NCBI GenBank assembly: GCA_049322715.1
Contig: JBMOQP010000035.1
Location: forward strand, 1 to 7,424
Source of the DNA: Thiofaba sp049322715
Lineage (GTDB): Bacteria > Pseudomonadota > Gammaproteobacteria > Halothiobacillales > Halothiobacillaceae
Reading direction: 5' to 3'
Length of the DNA: 7,424 nt
Part shown: piece after piece, positions 1-6,183 of the stretch
Layout of the letters: each line of letters opens with the position of its first letter
How positions within the stretch are numbered: position 1 is the first letter of the stretch
Translations under genes and position numbers: made by a program
The notes under the pieces: model-generated
The model's database searches: none
Told to the model about the DNA's origin: nothing
The model's input: the letters and a program-made list of their open reading frames with translations, nothing else

Positions 1-57
1 GTCGCGACACATGTCAACATCGTTGCATGGAGCAACGATGTTGACATGTGCCGCGAC
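1..57. repeat. Long near-perfect inverted repeat (25-bp stem hairpin)
   Basis: Positions 8-26 are the exact reverse complement of 32-50 (19 bp), around a 5-nt loop ATGGA (27-31). After one A/C mismatch (7 with 51) the pairing resumes for 6 bp (1-6 with 52-57), so the whole segment folds as one 25-bp stem. The window begins exactly at the left arm, so the stem may continue outside. No T-tract follows on the + strand, so it is not a typical intrinsic terminator in that direction. It lies downstream of the leftward membrane-protein gene. It could be a palindromic repeat, a transposon-end remnant, a strong hairpin at the end of an unseen gene to the left, or a foldback artefact of assembly. The pairing is directly seen; the function is unknown. 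Confidence 0.85.
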
Positions 58-63
58 GGCCTC

Positions 64-113
64 CGCGAATCAACGACTTGCGTCGTGGTTCGCGTTGGGG
101 CGTCCTGCCCCAA
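64..113. other. Two further consecutive hairpins
   Basis: Two stems follow the large hairpin. In the first, 64-69 (CGCGAA) pairs with 89-94 and 73-77 pairs with 82-86, with C71-G88 between them, one mismatch and one bulge; the loop is TTGC (78-81). In the second, TTGGGGC at 95-101 pairs perfectly with GCCCCAA at 107-113 around a 5-nt loop. No gene is visible here. With the hairpins on either side they form a nearly continuous row of stem-loops over about 145 bp. Their function is not known. Confidence 0.6.
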
Positions 114-115
114 AC

Positions 116-144
116 GGGAAACGCTGAATTTTTCAACGTTTCCC
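116..144 (-). terminator. Hairpin at the stop codon of the leftward membrane-protein gene, possible terminator
   Basis: GGGAAACG (116-123) pairs with CGTTTCCC (137-144). After a C/A mismatch, TGAA (125-128) pairs with TTCA (132-135), giving a 12-bp stem with a 3-nt loop. The stem begins at the stop codon of the leftward gene (144-146), which is where a transcription end would lie. No clear U-tract follows on the minus strand, so a textbook Rho-independent terminator is not shown. It may instead stabilise the 3' end or act with Rho. The stem is certain; the terminator role is inferred. Confidence 0.4.
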
Positions 145-554
145 TAGGCGAACCAGCGCAGGAAGGCCGCGGCGCTGATCGCCAGCAAGCCGAGCCCGGC
201 CAGCAGCGGCCAGACGTTGCCCCCGAACGGCAGCCGTTCCCGGGCGGCGGGGAGCAGGTACAGTGCCGCCAGGGGAATGCCGGCCGCCGCGGACGCCACC
301 TTGATGGCCAGCGCCACCGTGGCGATCGCCCCGAGGTCGGGGAACGCGCCATGAAAGATCAGGCTGATCGCGCCGAACGTGGCTCCGCTCGCCACCTGGG
401 TCAGCCAGCCGGCGAGCACCACCCAGGCCAGCGTGCGACGCACTCCGGGATCCCGCCCAGCGGGAGCGAGGGCGAAGATCGCCCCTGCCACGATCGCCAC
501 CGCGCCCAGGTTGTGGACGACCTGGACGAGGGCATAGGCCAGATCCGGCACCAT
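144..554 (-). CDS. Small four-helix integral membrane protein, CopD-like topology
   Basis: The product is 136 residues of mostly hydrophobic sequence with four likely membrane helices at about 5-30, 41-66, 75-101 and 113-134, and no signal peptide or globular domain. His14 lies in helix 1 (VVHNLGAVAIVAG), His68 sits between helices 2 and 3, and Lys85 is inside helix 3. A His followed by a glycine-rich helix resembles CopD-type and related four-helix membrane proteins, but this is a topology resemblance only and no function is assigned. I chose ATG at 554; a TTG lies one codon upstream (557). A GAGG sequence (+ strand CCTC, 564-567) precedes the ATG by 9 nt. The gene starts 15 nt after the stop of the exported-protein gene on the same strand, so the two are probably one operon and may act together at the inner membrane and in the periplasm. 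Confidence 0.75.
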   Translation of the reverse strand: MVPDLAYALVQVVHNLGAVAIVAGAIFALAPAGRDPGVRRTLAWVVLAGWLTQVASGATFGAISLIFHGAFPDLGAIATVALAIKVASAAAGIPLAALYLLPAARERLPFGGNVWPLLAGLGLLAISAAAFLRWFA

Positions 555-569
555 CAAGACAAGCCTCGG

Positions 570-1001
570 TCAGTAGCCATAGCCCCGGCGAGGCTCAGGC
601 GCCGACATCGGGGCCCCCATCGCCCCGCCCTGCCCGGCCACGACCTGGACCTTGACGCAGTCTTCCGCCCCGGTCGGCACGTGGTCCCGGGTAACGAGCT
701 TGATGCAGATATCGTGCATGCCCGGCGGGAGGTCGCTGATCGTCTCGCTGCCCTTGAGGGAGCGGACGACCCGCGGCTTGCCGGCATCCACATAGACGTG
801 GACATGATCGCCGCGCGGGCCGGGGTCCGCGGCGAACTCGACGACGAGCGGCTTCGACGCATCGTGCGTGGCGCCATCCTGCGGCGAGGAAATGGCGACA
901 CGCCCATCCTGGGCCAGGGCCGCGGAGGTCCCCAGAAGGATGGACAGAAGGGCGGTCCCTGCGCACTTCCCGGCATGGCGATGAGTGCTTTGAATGTTCA
1001 T
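570..1001 (-). CDS. Exported Ig-like/beta-sandwich protein, function unknown
   Basis: The product is 143 residues. Residues 1-30 look like a Sec signal peptide: a charged start, a hydrophobic stretch around GTALLSILLG, and an ALA motif before Gln31. The mature part opens with VAISSPQDGAT, has a His-rich strand DHVHVYVD (65-72, His66 and His68), then LPPGMHDICI and a C-terminal VKVQVV strand. This is the pattern of small periplasmic beta-sandwich domains and loosely recalls the DUF4399 type. Cys99 and Cys115 could form a disulfide. The tail (about 123-143) is Gly/Pro-rich and ends GYGY. Metal binding through the His residues is possible but not shown. The frame stays open upstream to 1082, but ATG 1001 is preferred because a strong ribosome-binding site lies just before it and the signal peptide then sits at the N-terminus. 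It is followed at once by the membrane-protein gene. Confidence 0.78.
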   Translation of the reverse strand: MNIQSTHRHAGKCAGTALLSILLGTSAALAQDGRVAISSPQDGATHDASKPLVVEFAADPGPRGDHVHVYVDAGKPRVVRSLKGSETISDLPPGMHDICIKLVTRDHVPTGAEDCVKVQVVAGQGGAMGAPMSAPEPRRGYGY

Positions 1002-1007
1002 GACAAA

Positions 1008-1014
1008 CCCCTCC
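1008..1014 (-). promoter_or_regulatory. Strong Shine-Dalgarno site that fixes the exported-protein start
   Basis: On the minus strand GGAGGGG lies 6 nt before the ATG at 1001, a near-ideal ribosome-binding site. It supports this start over the upstream in-frame codons (open to 1082), whose predicted peptide would be proline-rich and would place the signal peptide internally. Confidence 0.75.
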
Positions 1015-1118
1015 AGATGTTGAGCAGGGCAACAAGGAGTGTAGACCGGAGGATCGCCTCGTGGAGGAGGCCATGGGATCATCGAGAAAGGACGGGATTG
1101 CCCTGCCAGACGGCCCGA

Positions 1119-2216
1119 TCACCCCAGCCCCGAAGCCTGCGCCAGTTCAGCCAGCAGTTCGGCCTGGTGCTCCTGCATCAGCGGCTCGATGAGCTGGTCG
1201 AGGTCGCCCTGCATGATGTCGTCGATGCGGTAGAGGGTGAGGTTGATGCGGTGGTCGGTCACCCGACCCTGCGGGAAGTTGTAGGTGCGGATGCGCTCCG
1301 AGCGGTCGCCCGAGCCGACCAGCTTCTTGCGCTCGGCAGCCTGGGCGTTCTTCTGCTTGCTGCGCTCGATGTCGTCCAACTTGGCCTTGAGCAACCCCAT
1401 GGCACGGGCGCGGTTCTTGTGCTGGGAGCGTTCGTCCTGGCATTCGACCACGATGCCGCTGGGCAGGTGGGTGATGCGGATGGCGGACTCGGTCTTGTTG
1501 ACATGCTGGCCGCCCGCCCCGGAGGCGCGGAAGGTATCGATCTTGAGATCGGCGGGGTTGATGTCGATCTCTTCCGATTCGTCCAGTTCCGGCAGGATGG
1601 CGACGGTGGCGGCGGAAGTGTGGATGCGCCCCTGCGCCTCGGTCTCCGGCACGCGCTGCACGCGATGGGCACCGGACTCGAACTTGAGGCGCGAATAGGC
1701 GCCCTGCCCCTGGATGCGGGCGATGACCTCCTTGTACCCTCCGTGCTCGCCCGGGCTCTCGCTCAAAATCTCGACCGGCCAGCCCCGGCGCTCGGCATAG
1801 CGGGCGTACATGCGCATCAGGTCGCCCGCGAAGATGGCCGCCTCGTCGCCGCCGGTGCCGGCGCGCACCTCGAGGAAGATGTTGTGGTCGTCGTAGGGGT
1901 CCTTCGGCAGCAGGTGCTTTTGCAGTTCCAGTTCCAGCGCCTCGTGACGTGCGGCGAGCGCAGTCAGTTCGTCCTCGGCCATGGCGCGCAACTCGACGTC
2001 GTCCTCGGCGGCCATCTCGCGGGCGGAAGCCATGCCCGCCTCGACGGCACGGTAATCGCGCAGGGTGCCGACGACCGGCTCGAGTTGGGCGTACTCGCGC
2101 GACAGGTCGCGGAAGCGGTTCGTGTCGCCGATCACGTCGGGGTCGGACAGCAGCGCGGTGACTTCGTCGAAGCGGGAGACGAGCTGTTCGAGGCGGTCGA
2201 GAATGGAGGGATGCAT
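1119..2216 (-). CDS. prfA: Peptide chain release factor 1 (RF1)
   Basis: RF1 is the cytoplasmic class I release factor that reads UAA and UAG in the ribosomal A site and triggers hydrolysis of peptidyl-tRNA. The 365-residue product has the usual length (about 360). The N-terminal helical domain covers about 1-105. Codon recognition shows the RF1-type PxT tripeptide as PET at 190-192 within RVPETE, and the catalytic GGQ is at 235-237 in SGAGGQHVNKTES. The conserved DERSQHKNRARAM (261-273) and YNFPQGRVTDHRINLTLY (312-329) follow. The start at ATG 2216 (MHPSILDRLE) matches family N-termini, although no clear Shine-Dalgarno is visible. The gene lies 144 bp downstream of hemA on the same strand, with a REP pair between them. 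PrmC, which methylates the GGQ glutamine, usually has its gene right after prfA but is not there in this window. Identification is secure. Confidence 0.98.
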   Translation of the reverse strand: MHPSILDRLEQLVSRFDEVTALLSDPDVIGDTNRFRDLSREYAQLEPVVGTLRDYRAVEAGMASAREMAAEDDVELRAMAEDELTALAARHEALELELQKHLLPKDPYDDHNIFLEVRAGTGGDEAAIFAGDLMRMYARYAERRGWPVEILSESPGEHGGYKEVIARIQGQGAYSRLKFESGAHRVQRVPETEAQGRIHTSAATVAILPELDESEEIDINPADLKIDTFRASGAGGQHVNKTESAIRITHLPSGIVVECQDERSQHKNRARAMGLLKAKLDDIERSKQKNAQAAERKKLVGSGDRSERIRTYNFPQGRVTDHRINLTLYRIDDIMQGDLDQLIEPLMQEHQAELLAELAQASGLG

Positions 2217-2246
2217 GGATTCAGAAAAAAGACGAGAGAGGTAGCC

Positions 2247-2313
2247 GTAGGAGCGGCGCCCCCGCCGCGATCAACCCGGCGTGGAGCTGCATCGCGGCTG
2301 GGGCGGCTCCTGC
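2247..2313. repeat. REP pair (BIME-like) between hemA and prfA
   Basis: The first unit (2247-2271) starts with the REP tetranucleotide GTAG and continues GGAGCGGCG. Its hairpin pairs 2253-2258 with 2263-2268 around CCCC, and it ends in GCGAT. The second unit (2291-2313) is an inverted, slightly diverged copy, reading GCAGGAGCCGCC on the minus strand. The two units together could also fold into one long imperfect stem. GTAG-headed REPs occur in many copies in gammaproteobacterial genomes and are mobilised by TnpA-REP (RAYT) transposases; no such transposase is in this window. Here the pair sits inside the hemA-prfA transcript, where REPs often affect mRNA stability or polarity. Confidence 0.8.
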
Positions 2314-2339
2314 CGGAGGGATGGGAGCGTCAAGACGTA

Positions 2340-2359
2340 AGGGTGTTTTTCAACGCCCT
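2340..2359. other. Small hairpin directly downstream of hemA stop
   Basis: AGGG (2340-2343) pairs with CCCT (2356-2359), and GTT (2345-2347) pairs with AAC (2352-2354), with one wobble or mismatch between and a 4-nt loop. The hairpin is immediately 3' of the hemA stop codon (2361-2363) on the minus strand. No U-tract follows, so full termination before prfA is unlikely; a 3' stability or attenuation role is possible. It shares the 10-mer TTTTTCAACG (+ strand) with the hairpin at 116-144. Confidence 0.35.
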
Positions 2360-2360
2360 G

Positions 2361-3617
2361 CTAATCCCGGGACAGGTCGAACAGCAGGCGCGCGGCCTCG
2401 ACGGTGTCGATCTGGCCCGTCTGGCAGGCCTCGCGCAGGGCTACGGTTGGGGCGTGCATGAGCTTGTTGGTCAGCGCATGCGCCAGGTGGCGCAGGGCCT
2501 CTTCCGCCGGCAGCCCCTGGGCGAGCTGGCCGAGGGCGCGCTCGAGGGCCTCGTCGCGCACCTGCTCGGCGCCGGCGCGCAGGTCGCGGATGATGTCCGC
2601 GCTGCCCTGCATGCGCAGCCAGTCGAGGAAATGGCCAACCTGCGCGTCGATGATCTCCTCGGCCTGCTGCGCGGCCTCCTGGCGGGAGCGACGGTTCTCG
2701 TCGATGACCTGCTCCAGGTCGTCGACGGTGTAGAGGTAGACGTCCTCCAGGTCGCCCACCTCCGGCTCGATGTCGCGCGGCACGGCGATGTCAACCATGA
2801 ACATGGGGCGACGCTTGCGCCGCTTCAAGGCACTTTCCACCGCGCCCTTGCCCAGGATGGGCAGCTGGCTGGCGGTGGCGGTGATGACCATGTCTGCCTC
2901 GTGCAGGTGATCGCCCAGCTCGTGCAGGGCGATGGCGAACCCGCCGAACGGCTCGGCCAGGGCGTGGGCGCGCTCGAAGGTGCGGTTGGCGACGATCATG
3001 CGACCGATGCCGTTGCCGTGCAGGTGGCGGGCGGCGAGCTCGATGGTCTCCCCCGCGCCGATCAGCAACGCGGTCTTGCTGCCGAAATCACCGAAGATCT
3101 GGCGCGCAAGGCTGACGGCGGCGAAGGCCACCGAGATGGGACTCGCGCCGATGGCGGTGTCGGTGCGCACCTGCTTGGCCACCGCGAAGGCGTGCTGGAA
3201 CATGCGGTTGAGCACCGGCCCCACGGCCTGCGCCTCGCCCGCTTGGGCGTAGGCGGTCTTGATCTGACCAAGGATCTGGGGCTCGCCGAGCACCAGCGAA
3301 TCCAGCCCGCAGGAGACACGCAGCAGGTGGCGGATGGCCTCGCCTTCCTCGTGCAGGTAGAGATAAGGGCGCACCTCCTCCACGTTCAGGCCATGCGCAC
3401 TCGGGAACCAGCGCAGCAGCTCGCCCTCGCCCTCCCCGGCCACCGCGGCGTAGACCTCGGTGCGGTTGCAGGTGGAGACGATCGCTCCCTCGCGAACCTG
3501 CGGCAGGCTCAGCATCTCGCGCAGGGCGTCCTTCAGCCGCTCCGGCGCGAAGGCCACGCGCTCGCGCACTTCGATGGGCGCGGTGCGATGGTTGAGGCCG
3601 AGGGCGATGATGGACAT
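2361..3617 (-). CDS. hemA: Glutamyl-tRNA reductase
   Basis: HemA is the cytoplasmic NADPH-dependent enzyme that reduces the glutamate on glutamyl-tRNA(Glu) to glutamate-1-semialdehyde, the first committed step of C5-pathway tetrapyrrole synthesis. The product from ATG 3617 is 418 residues, the same length as E. coli HemA. The N-terminal catalytic domain has ALGLNHRTAP (5-14) and nucleophile Cys50 in IVSTCNRTEVYA. LRVSCGLDSLVLGEPQILGQ (99-118) is the signature region. The NADPH-binding domain has LLIGAGETIE (184-193) and VANRT (209-213), followed by MVDIAVPRDIEPEV (274-287). The C-terminal part (about 305-418) is the helical dimerisation domain. The open frame extends upstream to 3881, but that extension lacks family similarity and overlaps the divergent promoter region, so 3617 is the start. 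No strong Shine-Dalgarno is seen. It is transcribed away from the TPR-lolB-ispE operon and towards prfA. Confidence 0.98.
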   Translation of the reverse strand: MSIIALGLNHRTAPIEVRERVAFAPERLKDALREMLSLPQVREGAIVSTCNRTEVYAAVAGEGEGELLRWFPSAHGLNVEEVRPYLYLHEEGEAIRHLLRVSCGLDSLVLGEPQILGQIKTAYAQAGEAQAVGPVLNRMFQHAFAVAKQVRTDTAIGASPISVAFAAVSLARQIFGDFGSKTALLIGAGETIELAARHLHGNGIGRMIVANRTFERAHALAEPFGGFAIALHELGDHLHEADMVITATASQLPILGKGAVESALKRRKRRPMFMVDIAVPRDIEPEVGDLEDVYLYTVDDLEQVIDENRRSRQEAAQQAEEIIDAQVGHFLDWLRMQGSADIIRDLRAGAEQVRDEALERALGQLAQGLPAEEALRHLAHALTNKLMHAPTVALREACQTGQIDTVEAARLLFDLSRD

Positions 3618-3620
3618 GAA

Positions 3621-3809
3621 GGGGATTGCGAACCGCGGGGGTCGAAGCCTGGTAGGGGATGGGGATTTTCGGCCATCCCCCCGGCAATGACAAGCCAGCC
3701 TCCCCGATTCGCCGGGCTCCCGACGGCTGATCTCGAGGGCCGTACCCCGCAGGGGATTCGGCACAGGCCGCGAACCTTGCTGGGCCGCCCCCGTCAAACC
3801 GTGGGGATT
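3621..3809. repeat. Four copies of GGGGATT in the hemA/TPR divergent region
   Basis: The exact heptamer GGGGATT occurs at 3621-3627, 3661-3667, 3752-3758 and 3803-3809, with an extra GGGGAT at 3655-3660. All are in the same orientation (AATCCCC on the hemA strand). One copy overlaps the candidate hemA -10 region and one lies in its leader. Flanking bases are not conserved. They may be binding sites for an unknown regulator or a local compositional quirk. Confidence 0.5.
3665..3693 (-). promoter_or_regulatory. Candidate sigma70 promoter for hemA
   Basis: Read on the minus strand, TTGTCA (3693-3688) matches the -35 consensus in 5 of 6 positions, and GAAAAT (3670-3665) matches -10 in 4 of 6, with the optimal 17-bp spacing. 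Transcription would begin near 3658 and leave a leader of about 40 nt before the hemA ATG. This is inferred from consensus only. Confidence 0.45.
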
Positions 3810-3831
3810 CTCCTCATCACGGCGCCCCGGC

Positions 3832-3860
3832 CTGCCAGCCCCCGATCCGCCTGATAGAAT
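3832..3860 (+). promoter_or_regulatory. Candidate sigma70 promoter of the TPR-lolB-ispE operon
   Basis: CTGCCA (3832-3837) matches -35 in 4 of 6 positions and TAGAAT (3855-3860) matches -10 in 5 of 6, separated by 17 bp. The start would fall near 3867, so the leader is very short, with GAGG (3873-3876) 7 nt before the ATG at 3884. No other promoter is apparent within the operon because its genes overlap. Confidence 0.5.
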
Positions 3861-3883
3861 GACCTCATTCACGAGGACCACGC

Positions 3884-5590
3884 ATGACCAGACGTCTTGT
3901 ATTCCTGCTGCCGCTGCTGACCGCCGCCTGTGCGTCGGTCACGCCCGCACCCGAGCCGCGCGCGAATGGCGAGGTGGCGGTCGTGCAACGCGCAGCGACA
4001 GCGGAAGATGTGCGCGGGGAATCCCTCTACTTCCTGATGCTGGGCGAACTTGCCGGCCGCCGCGGCCGGGTGGCCGATGCCGGCCGACTCTACCTGGAAT
4101 CCGCCAAGCTCAGCCGCGACCCACGCGTGGCCGAGCGGGCCACCCGCATCGCCCTGTTCGCCCGCGACAGCGTGACCGCCGAGCAGGCACTGGAGCTCTG
4201 GACCACGCTGGAGCCGGCGCATCCGGAACGCTGGGAAGCAGAGGCCCTGGTGCACATCCGCGCCAAGCGCGACGACCAGGCCCTGGACGTGATTGACCGG
4301 CACCTGTCGGAAGGCGCGGACCGGGTCGAGGCCTATCGCCGCATCGCCTCCATCCTGACTGTCGAAGGCCTGCCGGGCCTGACCCTGATGCACGGCGTGG
4401 CCCAGCGCCATGCCGAAGATGCGGAAGGCTGGATCGCGCTGGCCCAGCTCGCCATGCACTTCAAGCAGTTCGACACTGCCCAGGCCGCGCTGCGCAAGGT
4501 CATCCGCCTGCAGCCGGAGCGCAAGGACGCCTACCTTCTGCTGGCCGGCACCCATTTCAGCGCCGGCCAGATCGACGAAGGACTGAGCGAGGTCCACGCC
4601 GCGGTCGAACGCTTCCCGGAAGATCAGTCCCTGCGCCTGAACTACGCCCGTGCCCTGATCGAGGCCCGCCGTTACGACGAGGCCCGCCCGCTGTTCCAGG
4701 AGTTGCTGCGCAAGAATCCCGACGATGCCGACCTGCGGTTCACCGTCGCCCTGCTGGCGCTGGATGCCAACGACCTGGGCACCGCGGAACGCGAGCTGCG
4801 CGCCCTGCACAAGGTGCCCGAGCGGGCAGACGTGGCCGCCTATTACCTCGGCCGCCTGTTCGAACAGCGCGGTGACGAGAAGGCCGCGCGCGACTGGTAC
4901 GGCCGCGCGCGGCAGGGCGAGGTGCGCCTGGACGCACTCATCCGCATCGCCACGATTGATGCCCGCCAGGGCCGCCTGGACCAGGCGCGCGCCCATCTCG
5001 CCAAGGCGCGCGCGGAGACCGACGCCACGGAGGAGCAGGTGCGCCTGTTCCTCGCGGAAACGGACCTGGTGAAACAGTCTGGCCAGCCGGCGGCTGCCCT
5101 GGACGTGCTCGACGAGGCCCTGCGCCTCCACCCCGGCGAACCCGACCTGCTCTACACCCGCGCCCTGCTCGCGGACCAGCTCGACCGCTTCGAGGAGGCC
5201 GAGGCCAACCTGCGCGCCATCCTTGCCCAGGACCCCGACCATCCGGAGGCCCTCAACGCCCTCGGCTACACCCTCGCGCAACGCAATATCCGCCTGGACG
5301 AGGCCTTCGAGCTGGTCGACAAGGCTCTCAAGCTCAGCCCGGACAACCCCGCCATCCTCGACAGCATGGGCTGGGTGCTGTTCCGCCAGGGCAAGCCCGC
5401 CGAGGCCGAAGGCTTCCTGCGCCGGGCCTATGCGCGCGAGCCAGACGGAGAGATCGCCGCCCACCTTGCCGAGGTGGTGGCCGCGCTTGGCCGCCGTGAC
5501 GAGGCCCTCCAGCTGATCGGCGAGGCCCTCGCCCGCGATCCGGACCGGCGCGAGCTACTCGACCTGCAACAGCGCCTGCAGCAGCCATGA
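3884..5590 (+). CDS. TPR-repeat protein, probable lipoprotein, encoded upstream of lolB
   Basis: The product is 568 residues. The N-terminus MTRRLVFLLPLLTAAC looks like a lipoprotein signal with Cys16 as the acylated residue, though Thr at -3 is not the preferred lipobox residue. The rest (about 40-565) is a run of helical tetratricopeptide-type repeats. The clearest are near residues 452-520, with HPEALNALGYTLAQ, ALKLSPDNPAILDSMGWVLF and GKPAEAEGFLRRAYAREP showing the spaced G/A/L-Y pattern and the closing proline. TPR arrays bind other proteins, so a scaffold or assembly role at the envelope is likely, but no partner can be named. The start at ATG 3884 has a good GAGG 7 nt upstream. Its stop overlaps the lolB start by 4 bp (ATGA). 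A TPR protein at this position next to hemA and lolB is also known in Pseudomonas. Annotators sometimes call such genes simply TPR-domain protein. Confidence 0.92.
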   Translation: MTRRLVFLLPLLTAACASVTPAPEPRANGEVAVVQRAATAEDVRGESLYFLMLGELAGRRGRVADAGRLYLESAKLSRDPRVAERATRIALFARDSVTAEQALELWTTLEPAHPERWEAEALVHIRAKRDDQALDVIDRHLSEGADRVEAYRRIASILTVEGLPGLTLMHGVAQRHAEDAEGWIALAQLAMHFKQFDTAQAALRKVIRLQPERKDAYLLLAGTHFSAGQIDEGLSEVHAAVERFPEDQSLRLNYARALIEARRYDEARPLFQELLRKNPDDADLRFTVALLALDANDLGTAERELRALHKVPERADVAAYYLGRLFEQRGDEKAARDWYGRARQGEVRLDALIRIATIDARQGRLDQARAHLAKARAETDATEEQVRLFLAETDLVKQSGQPAAALDVLDEALRLHPGEPDLLYTRALLADQLDRFEEAEANLRAILAQDPDHPEALNALGYTLAQRNIRLDEAFELVDKALKLSPDNPAILDSMGWVLFRQGKPAEAEGFLRRAYAREPDGEIAAHLAEVVAALGRRDEALQLIGEALARDPDRRELLDLQQRLQQP

Positions 5591-6183
5591 CCTTCCGTAC
5601 CCTGCTGCTCGGCGGGCTGCTGCTGCTCTCCGGCTGCGCCACCGCCCCGCTGATCGAGACCGAGACCGACCCGCAGCGCCTCGGCCTGTGGCAGGCCCAC
5701 CAGGGCCTGCTCCAGCAAGTCGAGCGCTGGCGGGCCGAGGGCCGCGCCGCCATCCTCGCCCAGGGCACGGGCGGGCAGGTCGCCTTCGACTGGCAGCGCG
5801 AGCCCGGCCAGCAGCTGCTGAACATCCGCACCCCGCTGGGCCAGAATGCCATGCAGCTAACCCAGAACGCCCAGGGCGTGGTGCTGATCGATCACGAGGG
5901 CACGGTCTACCAGGGCAGCGACGGCGAAGCCATGCTGCGCGAGACCCTCGGCTGGAGCGTGCCGTTTGACGCCATGCACGCCTGGCTGCTCGGCCTGCCG
6001 GCCTCCCAAAGCGATGCCTACAGCCTGGACGAACTGGGCCGCCTTAAGCGCATGCACAGCAACGGCTGGCGAATCGACTACCAGCGCTACACGCTCGTCA
6101 ACGGCATCCCGCTGCCCAGCCGGATGGAACTGACCCATGCCGACCTGACCCTGCGCCTGGTCGTGGACCGGTGGCACCTGTGA
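5587..6183 (+). CDS. lolB: Outer-membrane lipoprotein receptor LolB
   Basis: LolB is the outer-membrane-anchored receptor that takes lipoproteins from the periplasmic carrier LolA and inserts them into the inner leaflet of the outer membrane. The 198-residue product is close to the E. coli size (about 207). It starts with a lipoprotein signal ending LLLLSGC, with Cys17 as the lipid-modified residue. The mature part shows LolB-type features: GQVAFDWQREPGQQLLNIRTPLG (63-85), a WLLGLP segment (132-137), NGWRIDYQRY (159-168), and a C-terminal LPSRMELTHADLTLRLVVDRW. Identification rests on these and on the conserved position before ispE. No clear Shine-Dalgarno precedes ATG 5587, so translation is probably coupled to the TPR gene through the 4-bp overlap. 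LolB is itself a lipoprotein, as its upstream neighbour appears to be. Confidence 0.93.
   Translation: MTFRTLLLGGLLLLSGCATAPLIETETDPQRLGLWQAHQGLLQQVERWRAEGRAAILAQGTGGQVAFDWQREPGQQLLNIRTPLGQNAMQLTQNAQGVVLIDHEGTVYQGSDGEAMLRETLGWSVPFDAMHAWLLGLPASQSDAYSLDELGRLKRMHSNGWRIDYQRYTLVNGIPLPSRMELTHADLTLRLVVDRWHL

Noticed and set aside
1..144. Retron, CRISPR or integron attC element
   Set aside because: There is no reverse transcriptase, Cas gene, integrase or spaced direct repeat in the window, and the hairpins lack attC features. Sequence to the left is not visible, so only the hairpins are reported.
48..3854. A 1268-codon open frame on the + strand
   Set aside because: It runs antisense through hemA, prfA and the two small genes, which have clear family motifs. 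Its low-complexity composition is typical of the shadow frame in GC-rich DNA, and it has no recognisable domain.
3618..3881. N-terminal extension of HemA by 88 residues
   Set aside because: The extension has no family similarity, covers the divergent promoter region, and ATG 3617 gives exactly the normal 418-residue length and N-terminus.
3869..5464. A 531-codon open frame on the minus strand
   Set aside because: It is antisense to the TPR-repeat gene, which has a signal peptide, a promoter, a ribosome-binding site and repeat motifs. The antisense frame shows none of these.
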